Origin: Azolla caroliniana
Taxonomy: Eukaryota > Polypodiophyta
DNA: 64,000 nt
Assembly: GCA_043228905.1 (NCBI GenBank)
Contig: JBHGNT010000053.1
Location: 1 to 64,000 of the forward strand
Reading direction: 5' to 3'
Shown here: one piece after another, positions 9,001 to 16,310 of the stretch
How positions within the stretch are numbered: the stretch's first letter is position 1
How the letters are laid out: each line of letters begins with the position of its first letter
The notes under the pieces: generated by a model
The model's database searches: none
What the model was told of the DNA's origin: nothing
What the model saw: the letters and a program-made list of their open reading frames with translations, nothing else
Made by a program: the position numbers and the translations under genes

Positions 9001-9638
9001 CCGTGAACCCTTCGGCGGAGGATCGTGCCCGCATTTTGGAAGAAGTACATCATGATTTATCCTTGGAGCTTAGTCTTGCTAATGAACGATACAAGAAGCA
9101 GGCTGATCGCCATCGATCTTCCACTCCACACTTTGTCGTTGGAGACATGGTTTGGTTGTTACGTCGACACATCTCTACTACTCGTCCATGTGCGAAACTT
9201 GATTACAAGAAGTTGGGACCATTCCGTATCATCGAGTGCATCAATCCCGTCGCCTTCCGGCTCGCCCTTCCATCCCACTTTCGGATTCACGATGTTTTTC
9301 ATGTCTCCCTCCTCGAACCCCATTATGCTTCACAACTCCCAGGACGTCAAGCCCCACCACCACCACCTGTGCAATTGACGACAGGGGAGGAATACGAGGT
9401 CGACCAAATCCTTGACTCGCGTTGGCACCGTCGACACTTGCAATACCTCGTCCTATGGAGGGGTTACCCCATGTCTGAGGCCACATGGGAACCATCGGAA
9501 AATTTACAAAATGCCCCAGAGGTCGTCCAAGATTTTCATCACCGATATCCCCACAAACCAGCGGCCGATTTGGGAAGGCGGCGGCGTAAGAGGGGGGATA
9601 ATGTCAAGATTCGAACTCTTGACACGACCATGTTATAA
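6087..9638 (+). CDS. pol: Pol of chromodomain element 2 (PR-RT-RNaseH-IN-chromodomain)
   Basis: An intact 1183-residue polyprotein. Visible parts: protease with DSG at 42-44; RT with VDYRGLN near 276-282 and YLDD at 374-377; RNase H with the first catalytic Asp in ETDAS (D523) and TDH at 591-593; integrase HHCC (H743, H750, C780, C783); DDE core D813, D873, E909, the last two with the usual 35-residue spacing; C-domain with KLGPF; chromodomain about 1103-1153 (YEVDQILDSRW to WRGYPMSEATWEP), which binds histone tails and guides integration in chromoviruses. The start ATG sits 5 bp after the gag stop (TAGGAGCCATG), so expression needs either reinitiation or a -1 frameshift. The last 12 codons run into the 3' LTR, as in element 1. 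Confidence 0.94.
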   Translation: MQLDISRRPHSLGSIAGPSGNFTLEVWLSFNSSSIQSVALLDSGASSCFIDVAFAQAHGVPVVGLSKPIPVEAIDGCVLSSGAITQATIPLGLRVGSHQEELTFYLIASPRHPIVLGLTWLEAHNPIVDWCNRLITFSKPRCSCKSMKVNSVSYPSETVDSELTTPSSVQDGFVCGTISNTLHVIPEKYQHFSDVFEKCNADRLPEHRLYDCPIDLQEGACPPFGPLYALSAPELKALRVYLDENLEKGFIQPSKSPAGAPILFVKKKDGSLRLCVDYRGLNKLTVRNRYPLPLIPELLDRLRVARVFSKVDLRGAYNLVRIKPGDEWKTAFRTRYGHFEYKVMPFGLTNAPAVFQHMMNDIFREYLDLFVVIYLDDILIFSPNMEEHTRQVRLVLAKLREHGLYAKSEKCEFDRTSIEFLGYIISPTGITMDMKKVSVIQAWATPRRLKDVQSFLGFANFYRRFIKGFSTLAQPLIALTHKGTPFLWTSEAQNAFDSLKHAFITAPVLLHADPTKPFQVETDASDFAIGAILSQADDNNLMHPVAYYSQKFTASEINYPIYDKELAAIIAAFEEWRPYLAGAQHRVQVVTDHKNLVYFSTTRTLNRRQGRWSTFLADYDFEIVFRPGGQHGKADALSRRADLALRPGDAAYAQQSRRLLKPDQLHLFATCMLQDDSLLQQITDASKTDAFANEIRDSLQNPSKATKRKDLDTFTIQEGLLFRDHLLYVPEGPCRTRVLRECHDDPLAGHFGVAKTLELISRGYWWPQPWKLVKEYIKSCEVCARSKAIHHRPYGLLQPLPCPRRPWASISMDLITDLPLVNSYDSVLVVVDRFTKMAHFTPCSKTISGEGMVHLLLNNVVRLHGLPDDVISDRGPQFVSHFWQRLLQTLGISVKLSSAYHPQTDGQTERVNQILEQYLRCSVSYQQDDWVNLLSLAEFAYNNSLHASTGVTPFFANYGLHPRFNISLPTTSVNPSAEDRARILEEVHHDLSLELSLANERYKKQADRHRSSTPHFVVGDMVWLLRRHISTTRPCAKLDYKKLGPFRIIECINPVAFRLALPSHFRIHDVFHVSLLEPHYASQLPGRQAPPPPPVQLTTGEEYEVDQILDSRWHRRHLQYLVLWRGYPMSEATWEPSENLQNAPEVVQDFHHRYPHKPAADLGRRRRKRGDNVKIRTLDTTML
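9588..9599 (+). other. Polypurine tract of element 2
   Basis: AAGAGGGGGGAT ends two bases before the 3' LTR (AA at 9600-9601). The polypurine tract primes plus-strand DNA. A matching tract (AAGAGGGGGGAT) precedes the LTR of element 1 at about 4292-4303. It overlaps the pol coding sequence. Confidence 0.75.
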
Positions 9639-9954
9639 TCTACTATTATGAGTTAACCAAGATATCTAGTACTAGTTATGTATGTAATTGTTCCTTATTA
9701 TTTTGCTAGCATCATGTGCATAGTTGCTCCCTTGTAGTATTTACACTTGGCACATGCATGCATACCTACATGCTCTATTGTAGATTCACATGCGTGCAAC
9801 AAGTATGCATGCCATGTAGTATAAATAGAGGAGTTCACCTTGAAGGAATTCAAGGTGAACAACACCAGTTATGGAGTCTTTCCTTTAGTACTATATTCTT
9901 TCTTGTCCATTTGGTTATCTTCTTCGTTGTCTCTTGAGTTTATGATCCGTGACA
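9602..9954 (+). repeat. 3' LTR of element 2
   Basis: A 353-bp copy identical by eye to 4663-5015. It is followed by CCTATTAGGCCGACTCGAG, which on the - strand is the gag coding sequence of an older relative. No matching short duplication is visible left of element 2 because that side is the LTR-LTR junction. Confidence 0.95.
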
Positions 9955-10322
9955 CCTATTAGGCCGACTCGAGATGCATCAGTGGGATATCAGGAAGGAT
10001 GCATCTGGATGACTAAGCGTACCTGATTAAGGAATCCCCAGAATTGCGATCGCGTTCCATCAAATTTCACAGGAAGTCCAATCTTGGGCTCTTTATGAAA
10101 TCCTTAGGGACTTGATCCTTGTTGTTGCAACGCTGCTTCGAGTTGTTGTACCTGTAACGCTAACTCCCCATGTTGTTGTTGCGTTTGTTGTTTTTCTAGA
10201 GCGATTTGTTGCAGATCCCCTATCAATTGTTGGTTTTCTTGTTCCAGGGCAACAAACTTTTCTTTTAGGCACTGTAGCTCGGAGAAAACGGATTGGTATT
10301 CTTGGGCGCTAACAGTAGCCAT
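9955..10322 (-). pseudogene. gag: Truncated Gag of an older, related chromodomain-type element (element C)
   Basis: Read on the - strand from 10322, this begins with a 72-residue Gln/Glu-rich N-terminus (MATVSAQEYQ) that ends at a TAA near 10104. In another frame the sequence continues with EPKIGLPVKFDGTRSQFWGF and then QVRLVIQ, clearly homologous to EPKVSLPEKFDGTRSRFRGF in element 2. A further stop (TGA) follows, then RVGLIG, where the coding sequence is cut exactly at the end of the element 2 LTR. The gene therefore has at least one frameshift and one stop, and was later split by the tandem insertion. The rest of element C should lie left of the window. Confidence 0.85.
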
Positions 10323-10378
10323 AGTATAGGGAAAAGGGTAGGAGGATGAGGGAGAGTGACAAGTAGGCTGGAGGAGAA

Positions 10379-10389
10379 AATTGGTTCAA
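10379..10389 (-). other. Primer-binding site of element C for self-priming (TTGAACCAATT on the - strand)
   Basis: On the - strand the LTR ends with TGACA, then GT, then TTGAACCAATT. This is the same arrangement as in element 2, but the 11 bases differ. They pair perfectly with AATTGGTTCAA inside the LTR of element C (10733 down to 10723), which lies 34 bp after a TATAAAA box (first T at 10767). Both partners have changed together relative to element 2. Confidence 0.75.
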
Positions 10390-10392
10390 ACT

Positions 10393-10566
10393 GTCAGGAA
10401 TAGTACTAAAACAGAGATGGAATTAGTACTAAAGAAGAGTAGTACTATTAGTCAGGAATAGTACTAAAACAGAGATGGAATTAGTACTAAAGAAGAGTAG
10501 TACTATTAGTCAGGAATAGTACTAAAACAGAGATGGAATTAGTACTAAAGAAGAGTAGTACTATTA
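10393..10566. repeat. 58-bp tandem repeat, three copies, inside the element C LTR
   Basis: Copies start at 10393, 10451 and 10509 and appear identical. Each contains two AGTACTAA motifs and GTAGTACTATTA. The high identity within an otherwise decayed element suggests recent expansion or homogenisation. Confidence 0.95.
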
Positions 10567-10892
10567 GTACTAAGGGGGACGGGACTACGTAAGACTCCCG
10601 AGAGAGGAAGTGAGAAGAGGAGAGAGAGATATCGAGAATGAGAGAGAGAGAGAGATGATGACAACGGCTAATATATTATGTGAAAGATAAGTACAAAGCG
10701 GCGAAGAGGATTAAGACTGGTGTTGAACCAATTTGGTTCAAAACAATGCCTTGTGCCTCCTTTTATAGCGTTTCTAGGAATAAGCCTGAAGCTTCTAGAA
10801 TGTTCCAGAGAGATCTGGAATATACATCAATTTTCTATGATAAAACATAAATGAAAATAATATCCTACAAATTACAATTCATAGTCTAATGG

Positions 10893-10940
10893 TAGTAGCT
10901 CGACCCATGTAGCATAAGGTCATGGGTTCGAGTCTTGCCA
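10893..10940 (+). other. tRNA-like stretch at the outer end of the element C LTR
   Basis: TAGTCTAATGGTAGTAGC resembles a tRNA D-arm (A box) and GGGTTCGAGTC a T-arm (B box), spaced as in a tRNA. The anticodon arm is not convincing and the acceptor stem is not closed, so this is a tRNA-derived or tRNA-like sequence, not a functional tRNA gene. In the element it lies antisense at the start of the LTR. Confidence 0.45.
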
Positions 10941-10950
10941 TATCATGACA

Positions 10951-11374
10951 GGTGCATCCGGATCTGATTGTACCCGCTAAATTCGTCTAGAAAGCTATAG
11001 ACCTCATGGCCGGCGACGGCATCCAACACTCCATCTGTGAACGGAAGTGGAAACGCATCCATTACCGTAGCCGCATTGAGTTTCCGGTAGTCCACACAAA
11101 TTCGAATTTTTCCGTTCTTCTTCGGTACGACTACGATCGGGTTCAACCATGTCGCTTTCTTTACCGGACGGATAAAGCCAACTCTTAGCAGTTTGTCGAT
11201 TTCCTCCTTGACTTTGGCGGCATAATTGGGATTCATCCGGTACCGTCTTTGTGCCACTGGTTTTGCATCCTTGCTCAAGTGAATCTGATGCTGGTATAAC
11301 TGAGGGTCGAGCCCTCGCATGTCTTCGTATGACCAGGCAAACACGTCACGAAATTCCGTGAGAAGTGTGATCAT
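10951..11374 (-). pseudogene. Reverse transcriptase fragment of gypsy element B
   Basis: Starts with LLTEFRDVFAWSYEDM, the conserved linker before plant gypsy RTs, and includes PIVVVPKKNGKIRICVDYRKLN (finger motif) and FSGYNQIRM. The catalytic YxDD lies beyond the break at 10950/10951, where the element C LTR interrupts the codon after MH. The first in-frame Met (11374) follows a frameshift. Confidence 0.88.
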
Positions 11375-11637
11375 CGTGTTTTGTCTTCGGACTTCATCTC
11401 CTTGGCGATGTGCACCGGTTTTGCTTCGTCCGTGGTCCCTAGGTTCACCTCTTCAAGTTGAGACGCTTTTACGCGCTGTGAAACGGCCATTTCCCGTTCC
11501 AACGCTTCCTGCGCTTGTCGTAACTCTCGGATTGCATCCTTATCCGGTTCTGCTTCAGTCTCTTCCGGCTGCGGTAAGTATGGTGCTACTGCTTCGGTAA
11601 TGTCAATTTCGAAGAGGGGTACGATCTTCGGGTTTTC

Positions 11638-12483
11638 CTACAAGTACTGAGCTTCTTCTTCATCAGCTAACCCTTCTAGCATGTTGACGCACTCTGCATA
11701 CAACGGTGTACATTCCTTGCCAATGCTCGTCCTTGGCTGTGTTGGTACCCATACCTTGGCTTTTCCTCGCCGGAAGGTAATTATATTTTTCCTCCAATTC
11801 TGTTTGATATGTGCCATTTTCAACCACGCCCGCCCCAGCAATAGCGGGTATGCGCCTTGTGCCTGTAATTGTAGCACTACTGCCGAAATGTGAAATGTAT
11901 GACCGCCAACGGTGACTTCTAATTTTCGTATTAATCCTGTTGGCCGCACTAAGCTTGTATCGGCCATCCGTAACCAGAACGGACACGGCTCCCACTCGTG
12001 GATTCCCAAGGCATCACACGTCCGGAGGCTTATTACATTCACACCGGAGCCTCCGTCTATTACTGTGTCGGGGAGTTCTTTCCCTTTTACAATGGCAGTA
12101 ATTACCGGACTGTTGGTGTCCACCACCGTTGGTCCCTCCTCCGGATTCGAGAAGAGTACCGGTGCCAGTGATGATTCTCCTTCCGTCCTGGCTGTCTTCA
12201 ATCCTTCCGTGAATCTTGGCACGAGCTGTAGGAGTCTTCCTAGTGGCAGCGTAATCTGGCATTCTTGCAACGCCTGCCATGTCTCGTTCTCGGAGTGACT
12301 GCCGCCGGCAAGCCCTACGGTGTTCTCCTTTTGCCACTCTAAGTCTGTTACGTTTTGCTTGTTTGCTTTCTTCACCCATTCCGTCGCTTGCTTCCGGATG
12401 GTCTCCTGCGTCTCCCATTCCTTGGCCATGCCCTTCGACCTTGTGGTCACCTGCTGTAGATCTGCCACTTCAGGGACTACCAT
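11638..12483 (-). pseudogene. Aspartic protease region of gypsy element B
   Basis: A 281-residue frame. The retropepsin active site reads VIDGGSGVNVIS and the second hydrophobic motif PLLLGRAWL. DGG in place of DTG/DSG occurs in some plant gypsy elements, so on its own it need not be inactivating. It ends at a TAG (11638-11640), and the same frame continues beyond it (PLFEIDITEAVAPYL) as far as the RT. Confidence 0.8.
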
Positions 12484-12495
12484 ATTTACTGCCGG

Positions 12496-13150
12496 TCATT
12501 TGTCATAGCTCTTCACCGGGCATTGATTACTATAATGGCCTTCCTGTCGGCAGTAGTAGCAGTAGGTTTTCCGGGTATTGCTGGATTCGACATTGTTTGT
12601 TGTATCCGGGGCAGGTCCTGTGGTAAGCGCGGGGTTTTGGGCCGGTTGGCTGCTTGAAGCTCCTTGTTCCGGATCCCGTGGGTGGCCGCCTTTTTTGAAA
12701 TGTCGTTTTTTGTTATAGTTCTTCTTATTGCGGTACTCTTGACGAGGTTGGTCGTTATATCTGCCGTATTCCTCCCATTGCTGACGATACCCGGGGGAGT
12801 GCTCCCGGTCGTAATGTTCGTATCGTCTATTGTAATCCTGGTACCGATCATATCTATCGTACCGGTCGTAGTTATCACGCCGATCACCGTACCGAACATC
12901 ATTCTCCCGTCGATCGCCATACCAGACATCTTGTGCCGGTCGGTCGCGGTCCATTCGCCGCCAGCGTTCCTCTTCTTCATCCCGACTGCTATGTGGCTCT
13001 ATTTGTCGGACGGGCGATGCTTGCCGGTTCAATAGATTATACTCGCACCTATTCATCATATGGCCCTTGGATTGACAGATTACACATTGCGTCCTCATAG
13101 TGCATTCTAGTGTCGAGTGTCCGGAATTCAAGCAGGTTGTGCACTGTATT
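12496..13150 (-). pseudogene. Zinc-knuckle region of Gag, gypsy element B
   Basis: Three CCHC-type fingers are visible: CTTCLNSGHSTLEC (starting before the first Met, near 13150), CVICQSKGHMMNRC and, at the end, CYYCRQEGHYSNQC. Between the second and third lies a low-complexity stretch rich in Arg, Asp and Tyr (RYDRYDRYQDYNRRY). The frame ends at TGA 12496-12498 right after the last finger, and the protease frame follows in phase, so the stop may be a mutation or a readthrough signal. Confidence 0.75.
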
Positions 13151-13171
13151 GCTTGCCGAAACCGGAGGTCT

Positions 13172-14312
13172 TCATCGGACAGTAACGCCCGTTGGAGTGC
13201 TCCCAGTGTGAGCTAGGAGCTTGTGTTTTCCATCTCTCACCCGGTCAATGACCTGGTCGATGGTACTTGCACAGAAGTCAATTACCGTGCAAACCGTGCG
13301 TAGGGGTTTCCGGAGCACATTTAGGAATATAGTCCGTAATTCCTCCTCCGGGGGTGCGCGGGCAAGCTGACTATGCATCCGTTGAAACCGGATGACAAAC
13401 TGGGGAATGCTCTCCCCTGCCTCCTGTCGGATGGTATAAAATAAGCCCACCATTACTATCTGGTCCACCTCCCTTTGGAAAAAATGCAAGAATTTAGCTT
13501 TAAAATCTGCGAAGGTGGTGATGGTAGACGGGTCATGCGTCCGGCGCCATCTTGCTGTCGGTCCCTCCAATGTGACGCCAAATTCCGCTATCTTAGAGCG
13601 TTCCTCTTCCTCCGGGGTCAATCGTTGGGACACATGGTTTGCTTCCCATGTCTGTTCAAAGGCGTGAACATGAGCTTCCGCGTCCGGATCATCTCTATAC
13701 TTGGAGTACTGGAACGGCATGTCGTCGTCCGGTACCGGTGCGCGGGTTGGTGGTGTTGGTGGTCGTTCCTGGTTTTTCTCCGGCGTCGGTGGTCTTTCCT
13801 GATTTGTCTCTGGCGTCGGTGGTCTTTCATCTTCTTTTGGTGACGGAGGCCTCTCCTCCTCGACTTCCGGTGTCGGAGGTCGCTCTTCCTCTGCTTCTGG
13901 TTCCGGAGGTTCCAGCCTTAGCATTTCCAATTCCTGTGTCGGTAAGGTGTCTGATCCTTCGTCCCCCGGTCCGCCCGGGGTGTCGTTGCTGCTACGGTAG
14001 TTCGTGTGCACGTTGTATCCCCCTTCGGAATCCGATTCATACGCTGAAAAGGCTTCTGCTTCGCCTTCTCTGCTTGCCAACGCCTGGAGAAGGGATTCGG
14101 TTTCCAGGAGGCTTATTAGGCTGCTGTCATCATCCGGGTGCGATGTTTGCTGTAACCGGAGGGACTCCTCCGCTACTCTCCAGATTACGTTGGAAAACGA
14201 GCGATCCGCTGTAATTTCTTGTGCCGCTTGCTGGAAAGCCTCACGTCTCCTTTGCCTTTCGGCAGTGCGTCGAGTTCGATCTATAACCAGGTCGTGCGTT
14301 GATCTAGTCATC
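13172..14312 (-). pseudogene. gag: Gag of gypsy element B, N-terminal part
   Basis: The frame is open from 14398 and the likely start is the Met at 14312 (MTRSTHDLVIDRTRR), because the upstream part overlaps the LTR end and primer site. It has a basic N-terminus, an acidic Pro/Glu-rich middle with repeated RPPTPE units (13760-13920), and a capsid-like region with FADFKAKFLHFFQ and RFQRMHSQLA. It shifts frame near 13190, after which zinc-knuckle coding continues. It acts as a structural particle protein in intact relatives. Confidence 0.75.
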
Positions 14313-14342
14313 CATTTGTGCCGTCGTTCATTGCAAAAACAG

Positions 14343-14357
14343 GAATCGTGGTCGCCA
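14343..14357 (-). other. tRNA-type primer-binding site of gypsy element B
   Basis: On the - strand TGGCGACCACGATTC starts a few bases after the LTR end. TGGCGACCAC would pair with a tRNA 3' end GUGGUCGCCA, as found in some tRNA-Arg species; the assignment to Arg is from memory. It contrasts with the self-complementary sites of elements 2 and C. Confidence 0.55.
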
Positions 14358-14364
14358 AAAACTG

Positions 14365-14798
14365 TGTTAACTCTTAGGGCCGGACAATGGCCTAACACAG
14401 GGTGTCTACGGAAGACACTTCACCAAAGGGGTGTTACGGCAAGAGGATTAGGCTCAACGATTAATCCGACTTAATTAGGCTACTTAGCAAGATCGTCCTT
14501 AATAATCACACGCGTAAGATATAACAATGAATGCAGAACGACAATTAACACATAGAGATAAAAACACTAAGCTTCATTAATTATCCGCTGCCCATTACAT
14601 TGTATCCGGGCCTTTAAATAGGTTTCCGGTTTTTAATACAAAACGGTGCCATCCGCACCTGTTCGGGATCGGTCTGGATCCGGAACGGCATACCGATTCC
14701 GGTCCGTCCGCCCACACTAATAGCTTACTTACAACCATTCCTAATAATTAAATAACTCCTTCGTTTCACACTCTGGACTCCTTTGCCGGCCGGTAACA
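14365..14798 (-). repeat. 5' LTR of gypsy element B (boundaries approximate)
   Basis: On the - strand the proposed ends are TGTTACCGG and GAGTTAACA, a 5-bp terminal inverted repeat TGTTA/TAACA. A TATTTAAA promoter-like box lies near 14610. The partner LTR is outside the window, so the ends cannot be verified by comparison; the inner end could be 2 bp further out (14363). Confidence 0.55.
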
Positions 14799-15289
14799 CC
14801 GACTACTACCAATGGTCACGAGGCCTCAATGTCGGAGCAATGTTCTCAATACCACCTTGTCCTCTCTTTAAATGACCGGTAAGTGAGCTGGTTGGATCCT
14901 TTAACACCCAAGCTCCCAAAGGCAAAAGTTGATGCTCCCCCAAAATGCCAAAATACCAAAGTTGAAATGAAGAGCTCTTCCTTATCCCCAAGCCAACTCA
15001 AAACGCCCCAAAAGTAGAACCTAAATGAGTTCCCTTGCACTTTTTGTATGAAGAGAGAGGTGCCTCATTTTGCATTAAATGCAAACTACCCCACTTTGTA
15101 TTAAAAAAAAAGAAAAATAGAGAATAATTCTTTAATTCGCACTGATGATGATTCAAATTCTATGCCCTTTGTAGTCTACCTTCAAAATTTCCCCTTTCGT
15201 CATATAAGCCATCCTCGTGACTCGATGCTTGGTCGTTGTCGTGTTCTTCTTCTCCAATGACATTGAGGATTTGCTTGCCTCTCTGCCGC
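14799..15289. other. Intergenic stretch without recognisable genes
   Basis: No coding or RNA feature could be supported. It may contain the 3' untranslated part of the integrase relic described at 15290-15597. Confidence 0.5.
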
Positions 15290-15597
15290 TCCTTGAAGAT
15301 CTTAACTTGTTTGCCTGGCCAGTACTACTAGCCTTGTTTCGTCGAGTTCGGTGAGGTGGTAGGTGGCATTGTCATTTGTGCATGTCACAATGTATAGTCT
15401 AAACCATGAGATTGCAAACTTCCTCATTGAATTGTATCGATTGTCGAGGTTATTGTTGTACACGATCACGTAGTCAAATCAATGTGTCTTGTCGAATTTG
15501 CCTTTGTTTTATACTTGTGTTGTCTTTAATTGTCCCAATGCCAACTCCAAGTCTTATAGCCTTCTCTCGAGTTGTCTTATCCTTGTTGCCATAAGCG
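15290..15597 (-). pseudogene. Relic of a gypsy integrase C-terminus
   Basis: On the - strand it reads TRIRQLERRL, then after stops KFAISWF and NDNATYHLTELDETRLVVLA. This matches, in order, PIRQLERRLEDV, KFARRWFGPY and NGNDTYHLPELDGTRLAVLV of the better preserved fragment at 46655-47440. Several in-frame stops show it is dead. It ends against the (TC)n block at 15631. Confidence 0.7.
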
Positions 15598-15625
15598 CTA
15601 TGTCATATGTTTGAAAGTCTCTCAT

Positions 15626-15630
<5 letters not shown>

Positions 15631-15678
<48 letters not shown>
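15631..15678. repeat. (TC)n microsatellite
   Basis: Twenty-four TC units. It creates spurious RERERE reading frames on the - strand. Confidence 0.97.
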
Positions 15679-15681
<3 letters not shown>

Positions 15682-16200
15682 TTTGTTCTTCTTTTTCGTA
15701 GGTGAAGGCAGGGCAGGTCAGAACAAAAAAGGGAGTTTTTAGATATATGTTTCGTAGTCGGTGGATGGGGCTCTCTTGGTATCTCTCTTGTTTTTGTTGT
15801 TCTTGTTGGCAGGGCAAAAAGAGGAGTGTTTTTAGCTACATATATGTTTCCTAATGGATGGATGAACTTATTCGGTAGGACAGGACAAAAAGGCAGTTTT
15901 AGATATGTTTCCTTATATGTACATAGATGAATTCTCTGGATACATAGATAGATCGATAGATTAGGGCAGAGGGCAAAAAAGAAGTTTAAAGATATGTTTC
16001 TTGAGAGCTCCAACTTTGGCCCACCACAAGTCAATTCTACTTCTTCATTTTGTTGTAGAGAAATCAAAAGCCTTCTTTACATGCCAAATCCAATGCAAGA
16101 TATGAATTTGGTTGATTTGGACAAAGCAAAAAAGAAGGAAAGAGTGGGAGCAGCGGAATTCGGAGCTGTGTAGTGGAGTTGTATGTATAATGTAACACAC

Positions 16201-16236
16201 AGCCACAGCCACAGCCACAGCCACAGCCACAGCCAC
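16201..16236. repeat. (AGCCAC)6 hexanucleotide repeat upstream of SF3A3
   Basis: Six perfect AGCCAC units lie 75 bp before the SF3A3 start codon, probably in its promoter or 5' untranslated region. A similar (AGCCAT)6 repeat covers the start codon of the leucyl-tRNA synthetase gene at 43701-43736. Confidence 0.95.
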
Positions 16237-16310
16237 AACAGGAACGAACGAAAGCGCAGAGGTTTATTTAGTATTAGGGTTTCCTTTCCTGCTCTGTGTA
16301 AGTCGTCGTC

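Larger units (their letters stand above)
4663..9954 (+). mobile_element. Complete chromodomain Ty3/gypsy retrotransposon (element 2), 5292 bp
   Basis: A full-length element: 5' LTR 4663-5015, self-complementary primer site 5018-5028, gag 5065-6081, pol 6087-9638, polypurine tract about 9588-9599, 3' LTR 9602-9954. By reading, the two LTRs are identical, and both ORFs are intact, so insertion was recent and the copy may be competent. The integrase and chromodomain resemble the Tcn1-like/fungal-type chromoviruses known from mosses and lycophytes; the exact clade is my inference. The right flank (from 9955) is the interrupted gag of a related element on the opposite strand; the left flank is another copy of the same family joined through GTAA. 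Confidence 0.93.
10392..10950 (-). repeat. 5' LTR of element C (559 bp)
   Basis: On the - strand it begins TGTCATGATATGG and ends CCTGACA. It sits directly upstream of the element C primer site and gag. It contains a TATA box, the inverted repeat TTGAACCAA/TTGGTTCAA at 10723-10741 (9-bp arms, 1-base spacer), and three copies of a 58-bp tandem repeat near its end. Its outer end adjoins the interrupted reverse transcriptase of another gypsy element at 10951. The boundaries rest on TG/CA ends, the primer site and the interruption point. Confidence 0.8.
10951..14362 (-). mobile_element. Decayed conventional Ty3/gypsy element B (gag, protease, start of RT)
   Basis: On the - strand the order is LTR (14365-14798), tRNA-type primer site, gag, zinc knuckles, protease and reverse transcriptase, cut at 10951 by the LTR of element C. 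The RT breaks off in the palm at SGYNQIRMH. Visible defects are a frameshift near 13190, an in-frame TGA at 12496-12498, a TAG at 11638-11640 and a frameshift near 11375. The remaining RT, RNase H and integrase should lie left of the window, beyond element C. Confidence 0.85.

Noticed and set aside
10893-10950. Functional tRNA gene
   Set aside because: A and B boxes are recognisable but the acceptor stem and anticodon arm do not fold properly, and the sequence is part of an LTR.
15554-15817. Arg-Glu repeat protein on the - strand
   Set aside because: The RERERE stretch is the translated TC microsatellite; only the last residues belong to the integrase relic.
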